Shown here: piece by piece, positions 46,166 to 53,956 of the stretch
How the letters are laid out: each line of letters opens with the position of its first letter
Numbering within the stretch: position 1 is the stretch's first letter
NCBI GenBank assembly: GCA_016776605.1
Contig: JADHTB010000009.1
Span: 95,453-159,452 of the forward strand
From: Alphaproteobacteria bacterium
GTDB lineage: Bacteria > Pseudomonadota > Alphaproteobacteria > GCA-2731375
Direction of reading: 5' to 3'
Length of the DNA: 64,000 nt
Program-made: the position numbers and the translations under genes
Notes under the pieces: model-generated
Databases searched by the model: none
What the model was told of the DNA's origin: nothing
The model's input: only the letters and a program-made list of their open reading frames with translations

Positions 46166-46711
46166 TCAATCGTCCGGGGGCGTGGGTTCCCGCCGCCCCA
46201 GGACGCTGCTGCCCAGACGCTCCAGCGCCTGGCGCAAATCGGTGCTTTTGGTAGTGGCGGTACGCGCCGCCAGAGCCGCCGATTCGGCCCCCGTCAGCGC
46301 CCGCTGTGTCACGGTCGGGGTTTTTTCCACCTCCGGCAGGGGCCCCTGCACCAGCTTTAGACGGTCGACCGCCCGATAGCCGTAAAAGCCGTTGACCCGC
46401 TCTATCACCGTCGGCGCCATGTGCTGTAGTTCCACCGCCGCCGCGCCGGCCACCCGGATATGCAGCGCCGCGCCGGCCAGATCGCCGCGCGTTTGTTGCA
46501 GTTTTTCCGGCGCCGTCAGTGCCGCCAGCCTGGGCCCGACAATTTCCGCCCAATGCGCGATCACCTCGCCCTCGCCAAAGCCGCGCTTGCGCAGAGCGGC
46601 GGCGGTGGCCCGGCGCAATATGCTGCCCGCGGCCACCGGGTGTTTTTTAAAGCGGCGCTCGTTCGGCTCGTTCCGCTCGTTCCGCTTTTTCCGCTCGTTC
46701 GGTTCTTTCAT
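46166..46711 (-). CDS. DUF721 (DciA-like) protein
   Basis: A 181-residue protein with a DUF721 domain at about residues 30-120 (FGEGEVIAHWAEIVGPRLAALTAPEKL, LHIRVAGAAAVELQHMAPTVIERVNGFYGYRAVDRLKLVQG). DUF721 includes DciA, which loads or assists the replicative helicase DnaB where DnaC is absent; that role is possible here. The N-terminus is a highly charged repeat of Asn-Glu-Arg units encoded by an imperfect 9-base DNA repeat around 46650-46705. The start at 46711 is chosen from spacing; a TTG 60 bases upstream is an alternative. It is divergent from mutY. Confidence 0.8.
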   Translation of the reverse strand: MKEPNERKKRNERNEPNERRFKKHPVAAGSILRRATAAALRKRGFGEGEVIAHWAEIVGPRLAALTAPEKLQQTRGDLAGAALHIRVAGAAAVELQHMAPTVIERVNGFYGYRAVDRLKLVQGPLPEVEKTPTVTQRALTGAESAALAARTATTKSTDLRQALERLGSSVLGRREPTPPDD

Positions 46712-46788
46712 GACACCATCTTGCGGGCGTTGCCGCGCCGCGTCATCCTGGAGCCGCAAAAGATACAACAATTCGCCGGAAAAGTCAG

Positions 46789-47832
46789 ATCATCACGCTG
46801 GGAAATAAACTGCTGGCCTGGTACTACCGCCAGCACCGCAAGCTGCCCTGGCGGGCCGCGCCCGGCGAATTGGCCGCGCCCTATGGCGTCTGGCTGTCCG
46901 AGATCATGCTGCAACAGACCGTGGTCAAGACCGTCATTCCCTATTACCTGCATTTCCTGGCGCGCTGGCCGACCATTACGGCCCTGGCGGCGGCGGACCT
47001 GGACCAGGTGCTGCACGCCTGGCAGGGCCTGGGCTATTACGCCAGGGCCCGCAACCTGCACAAATGCGCCCAGGTGGTGGCCGCCAAGCACGGCGGCGCC
47101 TTTCCTGATACAGAGGCCGGGCTGCTGGCCCTGCCCGGCATCGGCCCCTATACCGCCGCCGCCATTCTGGCCATTGCCTTTGGCCAAAAGGCCAGCCCGG
47201 TGGACGGCAATATTGAACGGGTGGTATCCCGCCTGTATGCGGTGACGGACGCCCTGCCCGGCGCGAAGGGGGAGTTGCGCCGCCTGGCGCAAGACCTGAC
47301 ACCAGGGCGGCGGGCCGGCGATCATGCCCAGGCCTTGATGGACCTGGGCGCCACGGTCTGCCTGCCCCGCGCACCCATTTGCAGCGATTGCCCCCTGGGT
47401 AAAATTTGTCTGGGCCGGCAGCAGGGCATCGCGGCCAGCCTGCCCCGGCGGGCGCCCAAGGTGGCGCGGCCCAACCGTTATGGCGTGGCCTTTTGCCTGT
47501 TTGACGGGGCCGGCCGCCTGTTGCTGCGCCGCCGCCCGGAACAGGGCCTGTTGGGCGGCATGATGGAAGTACCCTCCACCCCCTGGCGGGGCGAGGCCTG
47601 GCGGGAGCCCGAGATCGCGGCCTTTGCCCCGCTCGATACCCACTGGCGCCCCCTGCCCGGCACGGTGAGCCATGTCTTCACCCATTTCAGCCTGGAACTG
47701 CAAGTGCGCACCGCCTCGGGGGGCAGACCGCCCGCCCCAGGCGAAATCTGGCACCCCCCCGCCAACCTGGCCGAACTGGCCCTGCCCACATTAATCAAAA
47801 AAGTCCTGCGCCACGGTTTGGCGGAGATTTGA
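46789..47832 (+). CDS. mutY: Adenine DNA glycosylase (start codon uncertain)
   Basis: A base-excision glycosylase removing adenine opposite 8-oxoguanine. The catalytic Glu is in WLSEIMLQQT, the helix-hairpin-helix is LPGIGPYTAAAIL, the catalytic Asp is in VDGNIERV, and the [4Fe-4S] cysteines are C-x6-C-x2-C-x5-C (CLPRAPICSDCPLGKIC). A MutT-like 8-oxoG-recognition domain follows. The conserved N-terminal LLAWYYRQHRKLPWR begins at 46810, yet there is no ATG, GTG or TTG in frame between the stop at 46711-46713 and a TTG at 46870, which would cut away this element. A rare ATC at 46789, 8 bases after GGA, is given as a tentative start; ATT at 46771 and CTG at 46798 are alternatives. Confidence 0.88.
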   Translation: MITLGNKLLAWYYRQHRKLPWRAAPGELAAPYGVWLSEIMLQQTVVKTVIPYYLHFLARWPTITALAAADLDQVLHAWQGLGYYARARNLHKCAQVVAAKHGGAFPDTEAGLLALPGIGPYTAAAILAIAFGQKASPVDGNIERVVSRLYAVTDALPGAKGELRRLAQDLTPGRRAGDHAQALMDLGATVCLPRAPICSDCPLGKICLGRQQGIAASLPRRAPKVARPNRYGVAFCLFDGAGRLLLRRRPEQGLLGGMMEVPSTPWRGEAWREPEIAAFAPLDTHWRPLPGTVSHVFTHFSLELQVRTASGGRPPAPGEIWHPPANLAELALPTLIKKVLRHGLAEI

Positions 47833-48183
47833 TTGAGATTTGCTGGGCCGCTGTGCCTAATTTGATTGGAAAAAATCAGCACCCAACAATTTAGCCGCTA
47901 TATCAATGGCTTGAAACTGGCGCAAAATACAAAACTCTACCCCATTTCGCGCGCCCCCGTTGCATCCCCCCGGCCAACAGTGCTGGCGAACTAGTTAGAA
48001 CGGTGCCGCCTGTTTCATCCCGGCGAATGTTGGGGGCACCGCCCCTTCGCAGGCCTTCAAATTCTGGGTAAGCTTTACCCATATCGAGCACTACTTCCAT
48101 CGAAGGAAGACCATTGCATTTAGCCCTCATCCCTACCTATAGTGATCATAGGTGGCTTCTTGTACAATTAATTGAACCAACAC
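47833..48183. other. Noncoding junction, left edge of accessory island
   Basis: About 350 bases without a convincing gene. The composition changes here from the GC-rich housekeeping region to AT-richer sequence. A 75-codon minus-strand frame (47903-48130) has no recognisable domain and no good ribosome-binding site, so it is not called. No tRNA, attachment-site duplication or integrase was identified. Confidence 0.5.
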
Positions 48184-49509
48184 ATGAAAATTCAGAATAT
48201 TGAGTTATCGCTTCTAACAGTAAACCGCGCAAATGATCGGCACGGGGAGCTAATTGATGAAGATGCCGCCATAGATTGGTTGTTGAAGCACCGCACACTT
48301 CATATGCGAAATCTCGCAAAAGACATCGTAGACTCAGGTGAGATTTACGAGCCCCCTCTTGTTCACAAAGAAGGCGACCGTTTTATTGTCTATGATGGCA
48401 ACCGCAGAACAGCTGCTTTGAAACTGCTAGGTCAACCCCAGCTATCGCCGTCAAAGGATTGGTTAGATTTTTTTACAAGTTTGCGCGCAGAATGGGACGG
48501 CAAGTTTCCGTCCAAGATCGCATGTCAGGTTGAAAATGACCGCGAACGCTTAGATGAAATCTTGTATCGCCGCCACACCGGGCAGCAACGCGGAGTTGGG
48601 CAGAGTCAGTGGGACGCAGAAGCCAAATCGTATTTTGAGAAACGAACCGGCAAGCGAACCAAAATCAATGTTGCCGAGGAAATTGAAAAAATTCTCCATG
48701 GTGCAAAACGACTGACACCTGAACAGCGAATTCCAAGATCAAATCTGAACAGGCTTCTTTCCGCAGAACAATTTCGTAACCGAGCAGGCGTTGCCGTAGA
48801 CGGCAACAAACTGAAATTCACGCACGAGGAAAGTAAAGTCATAGATGCTCTGGCACGGATAGCCCTAGATCTCATTTCTCGCAAAAAGACATTGGACGAT
48901 ATCTGGGATAACAATGCCAAACGCAAGTACCTCAATGAACTGGATCAGGAGGATATCTTACCGAAAGCAACCGATGCGTTATCAGTCATTGTTGACGCAA
49001 AATCTAGCGTTATGCCGACGCCAAGTGATCCAGGTCAGCCAACTCCCAATTCGCCATCACCAGAACCGGAAAAGCGCAGACATCTCATAAGAAACTTAGA
49101 TTTTGGGCTGGAGCAAACACATCGCAACAGACGCGCATTGGATATATTCACCGAACTCCAACATCATCTGAAGTTTGACGAGCACGATAACGCGATTGCC
49201 GTTCTATTCCGTGTGTTGCTAGAGCTTTCGCTCGAAACATATATCGAGGCAGAACGTATTCCTGATATTCAAAAGGGTGACAAGCTATCAAACAAATATC
49301 GCAAGGTGCTTGCCCATATGTTGTCGAAGTCCTTAATAGATAAAAAATATCACGATAGTCTGAAAAAATTCGAAAAGAATGATCCGCTATTTTCAGCAAA
49401 TACATTGCATTCCTATGTTCATAACGCTGACTTTTTTCCTTCCGATCACCACCTCAAAAGCATGTGGGATACATTGGAAAAATTCGTTGTCGCTTGCTTG
49501 AAGATCTGA
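48184..49509 (+). CDS. ParB/sulfiredoxin-fold-like protein with helical C-terminal domain
   Basis: A 441-residue protein. The N-terminal 100 residues look like a ParB/Srx nuclease-like domain: LSLLTVNRANDRHG, LAKDIVDSGEIYEPPLVHKE, then FIVYDGNRRTAALKLL (residues 68-82) in the position of the GERR-type phosphate-binding motif. A charged middle (100-280) includes QQRGVGQSQWDAEAKSYFEKRTGKR. A Pro/Ser-rich linker at about 280-297 leads to an all-helical C-terminal domain ending LHSYVHNADFFPSDHHLKSMWDTLEKF. Codon use is visibly AT-richer than in flanking genes, suggesting horizontal acquisition. A TTG four codons upstream is an alternative start. DNA binding or nucleotide hydrolysis is possible; no function is known. 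Confidence 0.7.
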   Translation: MKIQNIELSLLTVNRANDRHGELIDEDAAIDWLLKHRTLHMRNLAKDIVDSGEIYEPPLVHKEGDRFIVYDGNRRTAALKLLGQPQLSPSKDWLDFFTSLRAEWDGKFPSKIACQVENDRERLDEILYRRHTGQQRGVGQSQWDAEAKSYFEKRTGKRTKINVAEEIEKILHGAKRLTPEQRIPRSNLNRLLSAEQFRNRAGVAVDGNKLKFTHEESKVIDALARIALDLISRKKTLDDIWDNNAKRKYLNELDQEDILPKATDALSVIVDAKSSVMPTPSDPGQPTPNSPSPEPEKRRHLIRNLDFGLEQTHRNRRALDIFTELQHHLKFDEHDNAIAVLFRVLLELSLETYIEAERIPDIQKGDKLSNKYRKVLAHMLSKSLIDKKYHDSLKKFEKNDPLFSANTLHSYVHNADFFPSDHHLKSMWDTLEKFVVACLKI

Positions 49510-49531
49510 CGAAATTAGCTATCAGTTCATC

Positions 49532-50005
49532 TTATTTACTTGATTTTCTAGCCCTTGATTCCTGCTTATGGAATTGCGGCAGCGTCAATCCTTGCTCATT
49601 CATAGCCAAACAAAACTCGGACATTCCACTGCCATTCATCCAATAGATAAAATCTACAGAGTTCATGTCGCGGTCCTTTTCATAAAACTCTAAAAAACCC
49701 TCGACAAAAAATTCATAAGCATCAGCATCTTCGATTTTATACCACTCCCCGTCGTACCAATAATCTGCCAAGGCAGTATGTAGCCTCCGTTCGACGAAAC
49801 TCATTCCCCAGAAAGGTTTCACCGCAATAATCTCCATATCTGGAAGCCACGTCTTGGCATCACGTTCCAAGCGCTTCTTCGGATTTTTCGTTTTACCGAG
49901 CTTTAGCAATTCTCCATTCTTTACCAAATAAACCCAGCCGGGATCGATTTTTGAAGCACCAAAAATCTTTAAATCTGGCCTAAAATCGGACCTATCTTCC
50001 GCCAT
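49532..50005 (-). CDS. GIY-YIG nuclease-like protein (T5orf172/MUG113 type)
   Basis: A 157-residue protein with a GIY-YIG-type fold. GWVYLV (residues 23-28) and LKLGKT (34-39) take the places of the GIY and YIG strands; the conserved Arg is R45 in NPKKRL, and the metal-binding Glu is E72 in SFVERRLHTAL, followed by GEWYKI. These residues support an intact nuclease core of the T5orf172/MUG113 subgroup. The C-terminal 60 residues are helical and unmatched. The start at 50005 has GAGG 9 bases upstream and overlaps the HEPN-like gene by 14 bases, so the two are co-translated. The AT-rich composition marks it as part of the island. Confidence 0.72.
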   Translation of the reverse strand: MAEDRSDFRPDLKIFGASKIDPGWVYLVKNGELLKLGKTKNPKKRLERDAKTWLPDMEIIAVKPFWGMSFVERRLHTALADYWYDGEWYKIEDADAYEFFVEGFLEFYEKDRDMNSVDFIYWMNGSGMSEFCLAMNEQGLTLPQFHKQESRARKSSK

Positions 50006-50678
50006 TTTTGGGTACCTCATTTCGTACAGCTTCTATTCTTTTTTCCATTTCTTGCTGGTAGGCTGGATCATCAGGCCATTCGACCTCCATATATTTCATG
50101 CCTTCGACGGACTCTGGCGAAACCAGAAAACGAATCCCCCGCGCCAAAATACCGGGCACAAAATACTCATAAGGCTCGTGATCCTCATTAGAATCAATTG
50201 CGAACAAACCCCAGTTTGAATTGATAAACTGATCGACGACACCAAACGTGAATTCAAGTGTTCTCTGTGAAAGATTAATATTGGCCGGTGGTACGAAATG
50301 CTGGACCGCATTTCGAAGCTTCCCGAACTCCCTATAGTCCTCCAAATTCGAAAGTCTAATTCCAGTCGTAGCCCACAGCCTGTCCGGTAGATCTCGATAT
50401 TGGTATGTACGGCCCCCTGAGAGCAATCGCTCAAAGGACAGAACACTATTGTCCGCCAAATCTACCTTCGGTATCTGTTCGAATATCAGTAGTGGATGTT
50501 CCTGCGCTATTCGAGCCTTAATCAAGATTTCGGCAGCATGAGCAGCCTGAAGAACCGACAGCTCCGACCACATATCATTTTCTATGCTGTAGTAGTGGGC
50601 GTGCCAATTCGCATGGGCCAATGCACCTAAACCCATCCGAAGCATATTTTTATGAATTTCCTTTAGCGCGCTATCCAT
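49992..50678 (-). CDS. HEPN-like domain protein, putative RNase/toxin
   Basis: A 228-residue, largely helical protein. SVLQAAHAAEILIKARIAQEHP (residues 41-62) resembles the first core helix of HEPN domains, and FGKLRNAVQHF carries R122-N-A-V-Q-H127, an R-x4-H motif with the polar residue after Arg that is typical of HEPN ribonucleases. Between them lies an insertion of about 40 residues. No antitoxin-like nucleotidyltransferase gene is adjacent; its partner is the overlapping GIY-YIG gene downstream. GGAAAG lies 8 bases before the ATG at 50678, which is preferred to a GTG three codons upstream. RNA cleavage is inferred from the motif only. Confidence 0.6.
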   Translation of the reverse strand: MDSALKEIHKNMLRMGLGALAHANWHAHYYSIENDMWSELSVLQAAHAAEILIKARIAQEHPLLIFEQIPKVDLADNSVLSFERLLSGGRTYQYRDLPDRLWATTGIRLSNLEDYREFGKLRNAVQHFVPPANINLSQRTLEFTFGVVDQFINSNWGLFAIDSNEDHEPYEYFVPGILARGIRFLVSPESVEGMKYMEVEWPDDPAYQQEMEKRIEAVRNEVPKNGGR

Positions 50679-51155
50679 ATTTCGCACTTTCCAATTGTAA
50701 ACATAAACTATCCTTAAACCTCGACGATTTCTACTCCATATCCATTAGGGCCTCCGCTACGCGGACCGGTCTCTACTCGCGCTGAAGACAGCGCTCCCCA
50801 AGCCCCGATAAAGCGGGTCTTGGCCATTCAGTAACGATCCCTCGCGCAAGAATGTCACGGAATGGACCGCCAGGCGGTCAATGCGTTTTTTAGTCTAGTT
50901 GCTATGGGGCTTCGCCCCTCGCGCGCGCAAGGCATCCAAACGCATCCCGGCAAACCGGGTCCCTCGTTCGGAGCCTCCTTGCGGCCTGGCCTTCGGTCTG
51001 TTCCACAGGCCTTGCCCAGGCGTTGGCCCCAATTTCAGAACGGACTTATTGGAAACCCCTATGGGCCGGCCCTATATTTTTATGGTGACGTGAAGACGCG
51101 GCGTGGACGTCGCGCCATGCGGGCATGAATTCAGCAGGACGGGGAGGCAGATTGG
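50679..51155. other. Hairpin-dense noncoding region, right edge of island
   Basis: About 480 bases with no convincing gene but much secondary-structure potential. Hairpins include arms 50779-50783 / 50790-50794, 50865-50871 / 50873-50879 (gaccgcc / ggcggtc), 50906-50910 / 50914-50918 around TTC, and 50946-50950 / 50955-50959 around CAAA. A longer-range stem pairs 50881-50888 with 50938-50945 (atgcgttt / aaacgcat) and encloses one of these. The GC-rich 50750-51015 part contrasts with the AT-rich island genes. It could be a structured RNA, or debris of an inserted element; no known RNA family was recognised. Confidence 0.45.
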
Positions 51156-51341
51156 ATGGGCAATAGGGGCGCGATCCGCGGCGTTGCTATTCTGGGGGCC
51201 ATGGTATTTTTTGGCCTGTCCGCCACGGCGGCGCAGGGCCAGAGTTTGCTTGATCGCGGCAAGGGTCTTTTGCAGGGGCTGGGCGGCGGATCGGCGGCTG
51301 CGCCGAACCGCGCAATCTTGGAAATTCGGGCCATTCGCTGA
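51156..51341 (+). pseudogene. Stump of an exported protein gene (DUF4197-like N-terminus)
   Basis: A 61-codon frame with a good signal peptide (residues 1-28, IRGVAILGAMVFFGLSATAAQG) and then QSLLDRGKGLLQGLGGGSAAA, which resembles the mature N-terminus of DUF4197 proteins. The frame then runs into PNRAILEIRAIR and stops; nothing like the remaining 180 or so residues of the family follows. GGGGAGG precedes the start codon. Either it is a gene truncated by a deletion at the island edge or a small secreted peptide. The family match is from memory of the motif and is weak. Confidence 0.35.
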
Positions 51342-51375
51342 AAGCCGACCGGCGGTATATCAAGCATTATGTGCG

Positions 51376-53100
51376 CTAGTGAATTTCCGGCTCCGGCACC
51401 GGCTCGCCGTCGCGCAGGATCGCGAAGTCGCAACCTTGATCCGCCTGGGTGACGTGCTGGGCATAGATCGCGCCGAAGCCGCGGCTGTAGCGCGGCGGCG
51501 GCGGGGCCCAGGCGGCTTGCCGACGGGCCAGTTCACTGTCATCGAGTAACAGATCCAAGCGCCGGGCTGGAACATCCAGCCGGATCATATCCCCCGTCTG
51601 GACCAACGCCAGCGGGCCACCGACAAAGGATTCGGGCGAAACATGCAAAACGCAAGTGCCGTACGACGTTCCGCTCATTCGAGCGTCGGATAGGCGCACC
51701 ATGTCGTTGACGCCTTGCTTCAGCAATTTCTGCGGTATTGGCAGCATGCCCCACTCCGGCATGCCCGGCCCGCCCTGGGGGCCGGAATTGCGCAGGACCA
51801 AGATGCTATCCGCGGTCACCTCCAGATCATCCGTGTCGATGCGGGCGGCCATATCGTTGTAATCCTCGAACACCAGGGCCGGGCCGGTATGGGTCAAGAG
51901 CTTGGGATCGGCAGCGATAGGTTTCAACACCGCACCGGTTGGGGCCAGATTGCCGTGCAGCACCGCCAGGGTCTGTTGATCGGAGACGGGATTGTCCAGG
52001 GTCCGAATGACATCATCATCATAGACCTCGGCGCCTGCTATATTTTCGGCCAGCGTCCTGCCGCTGACCGTGGGGGCGTCGCCCTCCAGCAGATGCGAGA
52101 GGCGCGCCATCAAGGCCCGTATCCCACCGGCGTAATAGAAATCCTCCATCAAATACTTGCCCGACGGCCGCACATTGGCCAGCAACGGCACGTCGCGGGC
52201 AATGGTATCCAGATCATCCAGCTTGACATCCACGCCGGCACGGCCCGCCATGGCGAGAATATGCACCGCGGCATTGGTGGAACCACCGTAGGCCATGGCC
52301 AGGCGCATGGCATTGCGGAAGGCGCGCCCGTCCAGGAATGAAGAAATCTTTTCGTCTTCCCAGGTCATCTCAACGATGCGTCGGCCGGATTCAGAGGCCA
52401 GGCGGGCATGGCTGCTATCGGCGGCGGGTATGGAACTGCCACCCGGCAGGATCAGCCCCAAAGCTTCTGCAATGGCCGTCATGGTGGAGGCGGTGCCCAT
52501 GGTCATGCAGGTGCCGGGAGAGCGCGAAATGCCGCTTTCAATGGCATCCCAATCCTTTGCGTCCAGGCGGCCGGCGCGCCTCTCCGCCCAAAACTTCCAG
52601 GCGTCGCTGCCCGTTCCCAGGGTGTTGCCGGCCCAGTTGCCGCGCAGGGCGGGACCGGCGGGGAAAAAGATCGTCGGCAGGTCCATGGAGGTCGCGGCCA
52701 TCAACAAAGCAGGGGTGGTCTTATCACAGCCTCCCATGAGGACAACACCGTCGATGGGATGACTGCGGATCAATTCCTCCACTTCCATGGCAAGAAAATT
52801 GCGGTACAGCATGGTGGTCGGTTTGACGATGGGTTCGGCCAGCGACATGGCCGGCAATTCCACGGGAAAGCCGCCCGCCTGCCAGACGCCGCGTTTTACT
52901 TCCTCGGCCCGCTGGCGCAGATGCATATGACAGGCGTTTAGGTCGGACCAGGTGTTGATGATGGCGATCACCGGCTTGCCCGCGAAATCGGCGCTGCTAT
53001 AGCCCATCTGCTTAACGCGGGATCGATGGCCAAAGGCGCGCAAATCATCCACGCCGAACCAACGGTGGCTGCGTAATTCGTCGGGTGTTTTGCGCGTCAT
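51376..53100 (-). CDS. IlvD/Edd family dehydratase, probable sugar-acid dehydratase
   Basis: A 574-residue iron-sulfur dehydratase. Three cluster cysteines match the sugar-acid branch: C57 in LNACHMH, C125 in GGCDKTTPA and C198 in SPGTCMTMGTASTM; the magnesium/Schiff-base-like SDARMSGTSYGTCVLHVSPE segment is near 480. The N-terminal ELRSHRWFGVDDLRAFGHRSR is typical of arabinonate/xylonate/galactonate dehydratases, not of dihydroxy-acid dehydratase. It removes water from a C2-C3 diol of an aldonate to give a 2-keto-3-deoxy acid. It is the last gene of the transporter operon. The ATG at 53100 is preferred to an upstream frame extension of 21 residues. Confidence 0.88.
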   Translation of the reverse strand: MTRKTPDELRSHRWFGVDDLRAFGHRSRVKQMGYSSADFAGKPVIAIINTWSDLNACHMHLRQRAEEVKRGVWQAGGFPVELPAMSLAEPIVKPTTMLYRNFLAMEVEELIRSHPIDGVVLMGGCDKTTPALLMAATSMDLPTIFFPAGPALRGNWAGNTLGTGSDAWKFWAERRAGRLDAKDWDAIESGISRSPGTCMTMGTASTMTAIAEALGLILPGGSSIPAADSSHARLASESGRRIVEMTWEDEKISSFLDGRAFRNAMRLAMAYGGSTNAAVHILAMAGRAGVDVKLDDLDTIARDVPLLANVRPSGKYLMEDFYYAGGIRALMARLSHLLEGDAPTVSGRTLAENIAGAEVYDDDVIRTLDNPVSDQQTLAVLHGNLAPTGAVLKPIAADPKLLTHTGPALVFEDYNDMAARIDTDDLEVTADSILVLRNSGPQGGPGMPEWGMLPIPQKLLKQGVNDMVRLSDARMSGTSYGTCVLHVSPESFVGGPLALVQTGDMIRLDVPARRLDLLLDDSELARRQAAWAPPPPRYSRGFGAIYAQHVTQADQGCDFAILRDGEPVPEPEIH

Positions 53101-53131
53101 GATGTTATCCGCCTGTGTTGATGAGGTGGGT

Positions 53132-53947
53132 TTATTGAGAGGCGGTGATGCCGCCGTCAACATAGATGATTTGCCCGGTCACGAAGTCCGAGGCGGGGGT
53201 GGAGAAGTTCAAGGCCGGACCTACCACATCTTTCGGATCGGCAATACGGCCCAGGGGAATACGATCCAGCAAACCTCGGCGAAATTCGTCGTTCTCCATG
53301 ACGTGGCGGATCATTTCCGTATAGACGAAGGTCGGCGCCACCCCATTGACGGTAATGCCCTTGGGCGCCAGCTCCATGGCATGTTGCTTGATCAACATCA
53401 CCATGCCGCCCTTGGTGGAACAATAGGCAGAGTAACCACGATCCCGCAAACCGAGCTGCGAGCGGACGGAGAGCAGGTGCACTTGCTTTCCCCAACCAGT
53501 GTCCGAGACAACCTGATGCCGCGCCGCCGCTTGGGCCAGGAACATCGCCGCCTTCAAGTTGACCTGATAGACCTCGTCAAAGGCTTCCTCGGTCACTTCC
53601 AACAGCGGTTCTTCGCGCTGGATACCGACGCAGTTCATCAAAATATCTATGCCGCCATGGGTTTCCGCGATTGCATCTGCGCAATTGCGGATTTCAGCGA
53701 CCGAGGTTACATCCACCGCATTGCCATGGGCCTTGAAGCCTGCGTTACGGATGGCCTGCGCCAGGGCGTTGGCCTTGGCATCGTCCCGGCCGGAGATCAC
53801 AACTTCGGCACCATGCATGGCCAAGCCCCAGGCGATGGCTTCGCCAATGCCGCCATAGCCGCCCGGCAACCAGGCAATCTTGCCATCCACGCGAAACAGG
53901 CCGTCCAGGGCGGTCGCAAAATTCTCCTTCGGGGTGATCTGATCCAT
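53132..53947 (-). CDS. SDR family oxidoreductase
   Basis: A 271-residue short-chain dehydrogenase. The nucleotide-binding motif is PGGYGGIG at residues 28-35, with Pro-Gly in place of the usual Thr-Gly. NCVGIQ stands for the NNAG strand, LLSVRSQLG carries the catalytic Ser, YSAYCSTKGG the Tyr-x3-Lys pair, and INGVAP-like TVNGVAPTF and FVTGQIIYVDGG the C-terminal part. These suggest an NAD(P)-dependent sugar or polyol dehydrogenase. It is 31 bases before the dehydratase gene, consistent with sequential oxidation and dehydration of one carbohydrate. It follows the atypical ATPase by 9 bases. Confidence 0.88.
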   Translation of the reverse strand: MDQITPKENFATALDGLFRVDGKIAWLPGGYGGIGEAIAWGLAMHGAEVVISGRDDAKANALAQAIRNAGFKAHGNAVDVTSVAEIRNCADAIAETHGGIDILMNCVGIQREEPLLEVTEEAFDEVYQVNLKAAMFLAQAAARHQVVSDTGWGKQVHLLSVRSQLGLRDRGYSAYCSTKGGMVMLIKQHAMELAPKGITVNGVAPTFVYTEMIRHVMENDEFRRGLLDRIPLGRIADPKDVVGPALNFSTPASDFVTGQIIYVDGGITASQ

Positions 53948-53956
53948 TGTTCTTCC

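Noticed and set aside
47903..48130. 75-codon minus-strand frame at the island edge
   Set aside because: No domain, no signal, no convincing ribosome-binding site; likely chance.
50862..51128. 88-codon plus-strand frame in the hairpin-dense region
   Set aside because: Translation is Pro/Arg/Gly-rich and follows the hairpins; it looks like a chance frame in structured GC-rich DNA.
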